DNA from: Pseudomonadota bacterium
Lineage (GTDB): Bacteria > Pseudomonadota > Alphaproteobacteria > JAAXGF01
Reading direction: 5' to 3'
DNA: 8,893 nucleotides
Assembly: GCA_022563655.1 (NCBI GenBank)
Contig: JADFMW010000110.1
Location: 1 to 8,893, forward strand
In this document: positions 1 through 8,893 of the stretch, piece by piece
How the letters are laid out: each line of letters opens with the position of its first letter
Position numbering within the stretch: position 1 is the stretch's first letter
Notes under the pieces: model-generated
Seen by the model: the letters and a program-made list of their open reading frames with translations, nothing else
What the model was told of the DNA's origin: nothing
Database searches by the model: none
Translations under genes and position numbers: made by a program

Positions 1-406
1 GGAGCGTTTTCATTCCTTTGCCATGGACGAGAACCACCTGCTGGCCTGCGCCCGCTATGTCGAGCTGAACCCGGTCAGGGCGAGGCTGGCGCAGAGGCCG
101 GGGGACTGGCGCTGGTCGAGCGCTCGCGCGCATCTGGCGGGGAAGGACGATGGCGTCGTCAGCGTCGCGCCGATGCTGGAGCGGGCGCTCGCCTCGGCGA
201 AGCCTCCGGCGGAGCCAGGGCCGGACTGGGCGACGTTCCTCGACGGCGGGATCGGCGATGAGGAGATCGAGACGTTCCTGGCCCACGAGCGCACCGGCCA
301 TCCGCTTGGCTCGGACGGCTTTCTCGAAACGCTCGCGCGGATAGTGGGACGCACCGTCAAACCCCGCAAGCCGGGGCGGCCGAGAAAAACCCCGGGAGAC
401 ACCTAA
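1..406 (+). CDS. IS200-like REP-associated tyrosine transposase (RAYT), C-terminal part, 5' end outside window
   Basis: The frame is open from the window edge (first full codon at 2) to TAA at 404-406, so the N-terminus lies upstream; ATG at 23 is internal. The visible part matches the end of a Y1/HUH single-strand transposase domain of the RAYT kind: residues reading ERFHSF, then a helix with ARYVELNPVRAR, then WRWSSARAH. The Tyr in RYVELNP (codon 56-58) is the likely catalytic tyrosine, judged by family position; the HUH metal-binding motif would be outside the window. The C-terminal tail contains HERTGHPLGSDGFLETLARIVGR and ends in a basic KPRKPGRPRK segment, as in the subgroup with a long DNA-binding tail. 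RAYTs cut and join single-stranded DNA at REP palindromes and are often single-copy domesticated genes rather than mobile ones. No frameshift is visible in this part. Whether the complete gene is intact cannot be judged. Confidence 0.85.
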   Translation, partial: ERFHSFAMDENHLLACARYVELNPVRARLAQRPGDWRWSSARAHLAGKDDGVVSVAPMLERALASAKPPAEPGPDWATFLDGGIGDEEIETFLAHERTGHPLGSDGFLETLARIVGRTVKPRKPGRPRKTPGDT

Positions 407-635
407 AAGCTATACTGTCCCCAGATATCTTTATCGGCGCACTACCAAGGCCCGACAACAAACAACGTCAGTCTGCAGGAATTCGGATATCCCGAATCTA
501 AGCCCGCGCGGCCTCGGGCGCCAGCCACATGATTCCAGCGCTTGATTCCCACGACTGCCGGCAAAGCCGTGGGTTGAAGCCGATTTCGTCGGGGACGAAA
601 CGCCGGCGTCGAACCGCTGGCCTCTCGTTTCTTGC
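407..635. other. Non-coding spacer between RAYT and brnT
   Basis: No reading frame here looks like a protein. Short frames on the minus strand run across the brnT promoter and have no recognisable motif. The stretch starts with TATACTGTCCCC (411-422) just after the RAYT stop, followed by the palindrome AGATATCT (423-430). It then holds the inverted repeats listed separately (481-600). CTGCAG, GAATTC and GATATC sit almost back to back at 473-491. It may be the 3' non-coding end of the RAYT element or decayed accessory DNA. Confidence 0.6.
481..600. repeat. Cluster of three inverted repeats (possible REP-like or structured RNA element)
   Basis: Three perfect-arm inverted repeats lie in 120 bases. 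The first is ATTCGG (481-486) with CCGAAT (492-497) and a 5-base loop. The second is CCCACG (548-553) with CGTGGG (568-573), extendable by two pairs inside one mismatch. The third is TTTCGTC (584-590) with GACGAAA (594-600) and a 3-base loop. A GTGG tetranucleotide (569-572) lies 11 bases before the third hairpin. REP sequences used by RAYTs usually have a GTRG tetranucleotide beside an imperfect palindrome, so the link to the upstream RAYT is plausible but inferred. No second copy is visible in this window. Confidence 0.4.
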
Positions 636-665
636 TTGACTGTACATACGATGTATGCATAGGAT
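636..665 (+). promoter_or_regulatory. Probable brnTA promoter with embedded operator palindrome
   Basis: A good -35 hexamer TTGACT lies at 636-641. Candidate -10 hexamers are CATAGG (658-663, 16-base spacer) or TAGGAT (660-665, 18-base spacer). Between the two boxes sits a perfect inverted repeat, CATAC-GAT-GTATG (645-657), followed by the overlapping ATGCAT palindrome (655-660). BrnA antitoxins are ribbon-helix-helix repressors that autoregulate their operon, so this palindrome is the natural operator candidate. Placement of the -10 box is uncertain. Both options put the transcription start close to or at the brnT start codon. Confidence 0.5.
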
Positions 666-669
666 GAAT

Positions 670-951
670 ATGGAGTTCGAATGGGACGAGCAGAGACGCC
701 AGGCCAACATCGCAAAGCACGGGATCGATTTCGTCGATACGAAGGAAATTTGGAACGGTGAGGTTCTGGAAATCCCATCACCTCGAAGCGAACGCCGCGA
801 ACGGCGGTTCATTGCCTATGGGCTGATAGAAGGCAAGGTGATCGCCGTCGTTTACACATGGCGGGGCCGGAGCAGACGACTCATCAGCGCGAGAAGGGCC
901 AGAAGATATGAGGAAGAGACTTACCAGAGTGCGTTTGGGCGAAGGGCTTGA
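670..951 (+). CDS. brnT: BrnT family type II toxin (RelE-fold ribonuclease)
   Basis: This is a 93-residue protein starting MEFEWDEQRR, with the N-terminal signature WDEQRRQANIAKHGIDF, the middle ERRERRFIAYG, strands around KVIAVVYTWRG and the C-terminal RRLISARRARRYEEETY. These are the hallmarks and usual length of BrnT toxins, which fold like RelE, cleave RNA and stop translation until bound by BrnA. I chose ATG 670 over the in-frame ATGs at 655 and 664 because family members begin right at this M-x-F-x-W-D-E segment, and because AGGA (661-664) lies five bases upstream. The gene overlaps brnA by 44 bases, a layout that favours translational coupling. The protein is strongly basic at its C-terminus, as expected for an RNA-binding toxin. 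No truncation or frameshift is visible. The call rests on recognised motifs; activity is inferred. Confidence 0.9.
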   Translation: MEFEWDEQRRQANIAKHGIDFVDTKEIWNGEVLEIPSPRSERRERRFIAYGLIEGKVIAVVYTWRGRSRRLISARRARRYEEETYQSAFGRRA

Positions 952-1246
952 CCAGAGCCGCACGGACTGGAAGCGTGTGCACGCGCTAACGGACGAGGAC
1001 ATCGCCGCCGCCATCCGGGACGATCCCGACACGTTCGAGATCGAGCCGGAGTGGTTCGAGCACGCCCTGATGCTGCGGCCCGCGCGGCCCAAGGAGCGCA
1101 TCACGGTCCGCCTCGACGCCGACATGCTCGACTGGTTCAGGACCCAAGGCAAAGGGTACCAGACCCGCATGAACGCGGTCCTGCGCGCCTACTACGAATC
1201 ACGGAAGAAAAAGGAAGGGCGGACGGACAAAAGTAAAACAATTTGA
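908..1246 (+). CDS. brnA: BrnA family antitoxin (ribbon-helix-helix repressor)
   Basis: This is a 112-residue protein starting at ATG 908, inside the end of brnT. The N-terminus MRKRLTR, the RTDWKRVHALTDEDIAAAI segment (about residues 18-36) and EPEWFEHA (46-53) are typical of BrnA. The C-terminal ribbon-helix-helix is clear: strand ERITVRLDADMLDWF (63-77) followed by GKGYQTRMNAVLRAYYE (81-97). The strand would contact DNA as a dimer and the helices form the dimer core; the N-terminal half is expected to bind and mask BrnT. BrnA is known to repress its own operon, and a palindrome in the brnT promoter (645-657) is the likely target. The last 15 residues are a lysine-rich, low-complexity tail ending at TGA 1244-1246. 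The GAAG at 902-905 is only a weak ribosome site, so coupling to brnT translation is likely. Confidence 0.92.
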   Translation: MRKRLTRVRLGEGLDQSRTDWKRVHALTDEDIAAAIRDDPDTFEIEPEWFEHALMLRPARPKERITVRLDADMLDWFRTQGKGYQTRMNAVLRAYYESRKKKEGRTDKSKTI

Positions 1247-1250
1247 GTAT

Positions 1251-1282
1251 GGATAAATAACTTTTCTTGTTGAGAATTATCC
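1251..1282 (+). terminator. Weak hairpin after brnA, possible terminator
   Basis: GGATAA (1251-1256) pairs perfectly with TTATCC (1277-1282), and an inner stem TTCT (1264-1267) with AGAA (1273-1276) closes a 5-base loop, leaving a 7-base bulge on the left arm. It starts five bases after the brnA stop. It has no following T-run and is AT-rich, so it is a poor match to a standard intrinsic terminator. Confidence 0.22.
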
Positions 1283-1423
1283 GGGCAAATATGTGAGAAA
1301 TCCTTGTTTAGACGGGACGCGTTGATACCCCCAAATACCAGATACCTAATCCCGAGGAAGCCACCCTTTCGCGCTGCGCTCAGGTAACGGGTGCCCGCTC
1401 AAAGCCATTTTCGGACTCCCCCC
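1283..1423. other. Intergenic gap between brnA and the gltB 3' end
   Basis: The two genes converge here. The left part is AT-richer than the surrounding genes and the right part merges into GC-rich sequence. I see no open frame of interest, no tRNA and no strong hairpin with a T-run that could terminate gltB; the only inverted repeat near the gltB end is CGGG-TG-CCCG (1388-1397), too short to count. This is the likely boundary between the accessory left end and the core gltDB operon. Confidence 0.45.
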
Positions 1424-5964
<4,541 letters not shown>

Positions 5965-5968
<4 letters not shown>

Positions 5969-7407
5969 GCCGCCGCCCGTTCCGCCTCGTCGGCGATCTT
6001 GGCGCTGAGATAGGCGTCGATGCCGTCGGCGGCGTCGCGGCCGTCGCGGATGGCCCAGACGACCAGCGACGCGCCGCGGATGATGTCGCCCGCCGCGAAG
6101 ACGCCGCCGAGCTTGGTCGCCATCGTCTTGTAGTTGATCTTGAGGGTTCCCCACCGGGTGACGCCGAGCTCGGGCTCGTCGAACGCCGCCGGCAGGTCCT
6201 CGGGGTCGAATCCGAGCGCCTTGATCGCCAGGTCGCAAGGCATCTTGAAGCTCGAGTCCGGCACCACCTGCGGCGTGCGGCGGCCGCCGGCGTCGGGCAC
6301 GCCCAAGCGCATGCGCAGGGCGCGCACCTCGCGCACCACGTCGTCGCCGAGGAAAGCCTCGGGCGCCGCCAGCCAGACGAACTCGACTCCCTCCTCCTCG
6401 GCGTGGGTCACCTCGCGCATCGAGCCCGGCATGTTGGCGCGGTCGCGGCGGTAGAGGCACTTGACCGACTTGGCGCCCTGGCGCACGGCGGTGCGCACGC
6501 AATCCATCGCGGTATCGCCGCCGCCGATGACGACGACGTGCTTTCCTCGCGCATCGAGCGCGCCCGAATCGAACGCCTCCACCCGGTCGCCCAGCCCCTT
6601 GCGGTTGCTGGCGGTGAGGTACTCCATCGCCTGGACGATGTTCTTCAGCCCCGAGCCCGGCATCGAGAAGTCGCGGAACTTGTAGACGCCGGTGGCGACG
6701 AGCACCGCATCGTGGCGCTCGCGCAGCTCGGCGAGGCTGACGCCGCGGCCGACCTCGCAGTCGGTATGAAACACGACGCCGCCCTCGGCCAACAGCCGGG
6801 CGCGGCGCTCGACCGTATCCTTCTCGAGCTTGAAGTTGGGGATGCCATAGAGCAACAGCCCGCCGATGCGGTCGTAACGGTCGTAGACGTGCGCCTGGTA
6901 GCCCTTGCGCCGCAGCCAGTCGGCCGCCGCCAAGCCGGCCGGGCCGCCGCCGACGATGCCAACCGACTCCTCGCGCTCGCGCCGCGGCCGCACCGGCTTG
7001 ACCCAGCCCGCGGCGAACGCGGTCTCGGTGATGAAGTTCTCGACCGCGCCGATGGTGACGCCGCCGAAGCCCTTCTCGATGACGCAATTGCCTTCGCACA
7101 GCCGATCCTGCGGACAGATGCGGCCGCAGATCTCGGGGAAGGTGTTGGTCGCCGCCGCAAGCTCGTAGGCCTCCTCGAGCCGGCCCTCGGCGGTCAGCAT
7201 GAGCCAGTCGGGGATGTTGTTGTACAACGGGCAGTGAGCCTGACAGAAGGGGATGCCACACTGCGAGCAGCGCGAAGCCTGCTCCGCCGCGCCCTCGGGC
7301 AGATAATTGCGATAGATCTCGCCGAAATCGCCCAGGCGCTCGGCCGCGAGCCTCTTATCCGGAGTCTCACGCTCGACCGATACGAATTTCAGCAGATCTT
7401 GGGCCAC
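5965..7407 (-). CDS. gltD: Glutamate synthase (NADPH), small (beta) subunit
   Basis: This 480-residue flavoprotein oxidises NADPH and passes electrons through iron-sulfur clusters to the FMN and 3Fe-4S centre of GltB. The N-terminal region has two cysteine groups for 4Fe-4S clusters: Cys47, Cys50, Cys55, Cys59 and Cys94, Cys98, Cys104, Cys108. The FAD-binding fold has VGGGPAG (152-158), followed by RIGGLLLYGIPNFKL. The NADPH-binding fold has VIGGGDTAMDC (293-303), and the FAD closing motif is AAGDIIRGASLVVWA (438-452). Translation starts at GTG 7407, not ATG; the choice is supported by the family-like start MAQDLLKFVSVER and a G-rich ribosome site just upstream. It is the first gene of the operon, the reverse of the E. 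coli gltB-gltD order, and its TGA overlaps the gltB ATG. Related beta-subunit-like enzymes exist (for example dihydropyrimidine dehydrogenase domains), but the coupling to gltB settles the role. Confidence 0.97.
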
Positions 7408-7410
7408 TGG

Positions 7411-7418
7411 CCCCCCCT
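7411..7418 (-). promoter_or_regulatory. Ribosome binding site of gltD
   Basis: On the minus strand the sequence reads AGGGGGGG, then CCA, then the GTG start. The AGGGG part sits six bases from the start codon, a normal spacing. The strong purine run supports GTG 7407 as the real start despite the non-ATG codon. Confidence 0.65.
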
Positions 7419-7684
7419 GGCTGTGGTGCCGCCGATGTCCATGTCCCGACGGTTGAGCTTCGCTTTTACGCTAAATCGGACGCGGAGGCGAGAGAAAAAA
7501 CACGGATAGGTCAGTTTAAGATAACAATTCTTACGACAAATCATGCCCATTTCTGTTGATTCGCCGTAACATGAGGGGGAAACGGAAAATTAGTACCGAC
7601 TCGTGACTATATTTCCTTCGGTGGCGCTCGAACCCAGCCCAGTGTATCGTCCCGGCGCCCTCTTCCCCTCGTCGCGAGGCAAGC
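7419..7684. promoter_or_regulatory. Divergent intergenic region between gltD and uppP
   Basis: This AT-richer stretch must hold the promoters of the gltDB operon (leftward) and uppP (rightward). It contains an inverted repeat TAAGA (7517-7521) and TCTTA (7529-7533) around a 7-base centre, a possible operator. For uppP, TATATT at 7608-7613 is a -10 candidate, but no decent -35 lies 16-18 bases upstream. For gltD, TTATCT (complement of 7519-7524) is a -10-like hexamer, again without a good -35. A sigma-54 type -24/-12 match was looked for and is not convincing. GAGG at 7676-7679 is the uppP ribosome site. No coding frame in here looks real. Confidence 0.45.
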
Positions 7685-8482
7685 GTGTCCGGGCTACAAC
7701 TCGTCGTATTGGCCCTGGTCCAGGGCATCACCGAATTTCTGCCGATCAGCTCGTCGGGCCATCTTATTCTGGTTCCCGTGCTGGCGGGCTGGCCCGACCA
7801 GGGACTGGGGCTCGACGTCGCCGTGCACGTCGGGACGTTGGGCGCGGTGGTGGTTTACTTCCGGCGCGACGTGTGGCGCCTGCTGGTCGGCGCGGCGCGG
7901 GTCGTCGCCAGGCGGCCCGACGCCCGCACCCGCCTCGCGTTGCAGATCGCCGTGGCTGCGATGCCGGTGATGATCGCCGGCGCGGCGTTGTCCTCATTGG
8001 GCGCCGGGGCGCTGCGCACCCCTGCCGTGATCGGCTGGACCATGCTGGGGTTCGGCGTCGTGCTCTACGTCATCGACCGCGCACGCCCGACGGTGCGCGA
8101 GATCGGGCACATGACATTCTCCGACGCGCTGCTCATCGGCCTCGCCCAGGTGCTCGCGCTGGTCCCCGGCACCAGTCGTTCGGGAATCACCATGACGGCG
8201 GCGCGGGCGCTCGGCTTCACGCGGGCGGAAGCGGCGCGCTTTTCGATGCTGCTGTCGATCCCGGTGATCGCCGCCGCCGGCGCGGACAGGGGCTTCGAGC
8301 TGTACCAGACGGCCGATCCTCAGCTCGTCAGCGGCGTCCTCGCCGCCGCCGCTGTGGCATTCGGCGCGGCGCTCGCCGCCATCGGCGTCCTCATGCGCTG
8401 GCTCGAGCGCGCGAGCTTCACGCCCTTCGTCGTCTATCGCGTCGCCCTCGGCGCCGGGCTGCTAGTCTGGACCTATTGGTGA
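7685..8482 (+). CDS. uppP: Undecaprenyl-diphosphate phosphatase (UppP/BacA)
   Basis: This is a 265-residue integral membrane protein of the BacA type. It removes a phosphate from undecaprenyl diphosphate, regenerating the lipid carrier for peptidoglycan and other envelope polymers; extra dosage is known to give bacitracin resistance. Both signature motifs are present: QGITEFLPISSSGH near the N-terminus (Gln13, Glu17, Ser22-Ser24, His26) and PGTSRSGITMT (Pro161-Gly167, with Arg165 the expected catalytic arginine). The rest is mostly hydrophobic helices, such as VIGWTMLGFGVVLYVI and VLAAAAVAFGAALAAIGVL, ending in FVVYRVALGAGLLVW. Start is GTG 7685, with GAGG (7676-7679) five bases upstream, and the protein begins directly with the usual first helix. 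Length is normal for the family. It is divergent from gltD and converges on an NDUFA9-like gene with a 30-base gap. Confidence 0.96.
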   Translation: MSGLQLVVLALVQGITEFLPISSSGHLILVPVLAGWPDQGLGLDVAVHVGTLGAVVVYFRRDVWRLLVGAARVVARRPDARTRLALQIAVAAMPVMIAGAALSSLGAGALRTPAVIGWTMLGFGVVLYVIDRARPTVREIGHMTFSDALLIGLAQVLALVPGTSRSGITMTAARALGFTRAEAARFSMLLSIPVIAAAGADRGFELYQTADPQLVSGVLAAAAVAFGAALAAIGVLMRWLERASFTPFVVYRVALGAGLLVWTYW

Positions 8483-8510
8483 GGCGCTGGTTGGCGAGAC
8501 GCTGGCTTGG
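8481..8510. repeat. Imperfect 15-base tandem repeat in the convergent gap
   Basis: GAGGCGCTGGTTGGC (8481-8495) is followed directly by GAGACGCTGGCTTGG (8496-8510); 11 of 15 positions agree. It begins within the uppP stop codon and ends two bases before the end of the oppositely oriented gene. It may be a trivial slippage product. Confidence 0.4.
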
Positions 8511-8512
8511 GT

Positions 8513-8893
8513 TCAGGCGGCGGGCACGGTGCCGCCGCGGCGGTGACGGACGAGATAGGCGGGCACGACGGCCTCGACCGCGGTCGGCGTGATCCCGAGG
8601 TCGGCAAGGCCGAGCGCCTTGCGGCCGACGACGTTGTCGCGCGCCAGCATCTTCACCTGATCGCGGGTGAGCAGCGGCTTGGGCAGCAGCTCGAAGGCGC
8701 GCGCCTGCAGGTCGGCCACCCAGAACGGCAGCGGCACCAGCAGCCGCGCGCGCCCCGTCTCGCGCAGGACGATCTCGAGCACCTCGCGGAACGTGTAGAC
8801 GTGCGGCCCGCCCAGCTCGTAGGTCTTGCCGGCGGTTTGCGCATCCTCGAGGATGCGCACGATCGCCTCGGCGACGTCGCCGACGTAGACCGG
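8513..8893 (-). CDS. NDUFA9-like NAD(P)-binding protein (atypical SDR), C-terminal part, 5' end outside window
   Basis: The frame is open from the right edge to TGA at 8515-8513, giving the last 126 residues. It begins PVYVGDVAEAIVRIL, the segment after the Rossmann fold where extended/atypical short-chain dehydrogenases of the complex I NDUFA9 family place a conserved VxDVAxA stretch. It continues KTYELGGPHVYTFREVLEIVLRETGR, a classic feature of this group, then PLPFWVADLQARAFELLPKPLLTRDQVKML and a C-terminal LGITPTAVEAVVPAYL. The Rossmann fold and the GxxGxxG motif lie beyond the window. The first in-frame GTG here (8860) codes an internal valine, not the start. NDUFA9-like proteins in alphaproteobacteria are linked to respiratory complex I or quinone-related functions by homology, but the substrate is not known from sequence. 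From memory, this gene is often found next to uppP in alphaproteobacteria. Confidence 0.85.
   Translation of the reverse strand, partial: PVYVGDVAEAIVRILEDAQTAGKTYELGGPHVYTFREVLEIVLRETGRARLLVPLPFWVADLQARAFELLPKPLLTRDQVKMLARDNVVGRKALGLADLGITPTAVEAVVPAYLVRHRRGGTVPAA

Noticed and set aside
600..640. A possible tRNA T-arm on the minus strand (GGTTCGACGCC)
   Set aside because: The flanking bases do not form the five-pair T stem and no acceptor or anticodon arm is found nearby.
655..669. Earlier in-frame ATG starts for brnT at 655 and 664
   Set aside because: They would place the start inside the operator and -10 region, and BrnT proteins begin at the M-x-F-x-W-D-E segment encoded from 670.
431..812. 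Minus-strand frames crossing the RAYT-brnT spacer and the start of brnT
   Set aside because: They overlap the well-supported brnT and its promoter, have no recognisable motif, and their content shifts with the palindromes in the spacer.
5969..7261. Upstream extension of the gltB frame to 7261
   Set aside because: The extra residues are Arg/Gly/Ala-rich out-of-frame reading of gltD. The ATGA overlap at 5965-5968 and the family-like propeptide give the true start.
7530..7560. A sigma-54 promoter for gltD on the minus strand (TGGGCATGATTTGTC)
   Set aside because: The GG and GC elements are off in spacing and the -12 part reads TTGTC, not TTGC, so it is not a usable match.
7603..8592. A 329-residue plus-strand frame overlapping uppP
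   Set aside because: It is an Arg-rich out-of-frame shadow; the 265-residue UppP frame carries both family signatures and a good ribosome site.

Overview
This GC-rich window reads as a chromosomal segment of an alphaproteobacterium. The glutamate synthase large subunit closely resembles, from memory, the Rhodospirillales/Azospirillum type: a 37-residue propeptide, catalytic Cys38 and a C-X5-C-X4-C 3Fe-4S motif. The genes gltD, uppP and an NDUFA9-like dehydrogenase are also compatible with that group. The exact genus cannot be read from the sequence.

Layout. Positions 1-406 (+) hold the C-terminal half of an IS200-like REP-associated tyrosine transposase (RAYT), cut by the window edge. Positions 407-635 carry no convincing gene but contain three perfect-arm inverted repeats. 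Positions 636-1246 (+) hold a type II toxin-antitoxin operon, brnT-brnA, with its own promoter/operator-like palindrome. Positions 1247-1423 are an AT-richer gap. Positions 1424-7407 (-) hold the gltD-gltB operon, encoding NADPH-dependent glutamate synthase, with a 4-base ATGA overlap. Positions 7408-7684 are a divergent intergenic region. Positions 7685-8482 (+) hold uppP (undecaprenyl-diphosphate phosphatase). Positions 8513-8893 (-) hold the C-terminal part of an NDUFA9-like NAD(P)-binding protein that runs off the right edge and converges on uppP.

How it works together. The right three quarters is housekeeping: GltB and GltD form the enzyme that makes glutamate from glutamine and 2-oxoglutarate, and UppP recycles the lipid carrier for cell wall synthesis. 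The left 1.3 kb looks like accessory DNA beside the 3' end of gltB: a transposase remnant or domesticated RAYT, a structured spacer, and a self-regulating toxin-antitoxin pair. I found no clearly new biological system. The parts most worth a second look are the brnTA control region (possibly leaderless, with the operator inside the promoter), the structured spacer after the RAYT, and a polylinker-like run of restriction sites within that spacer.
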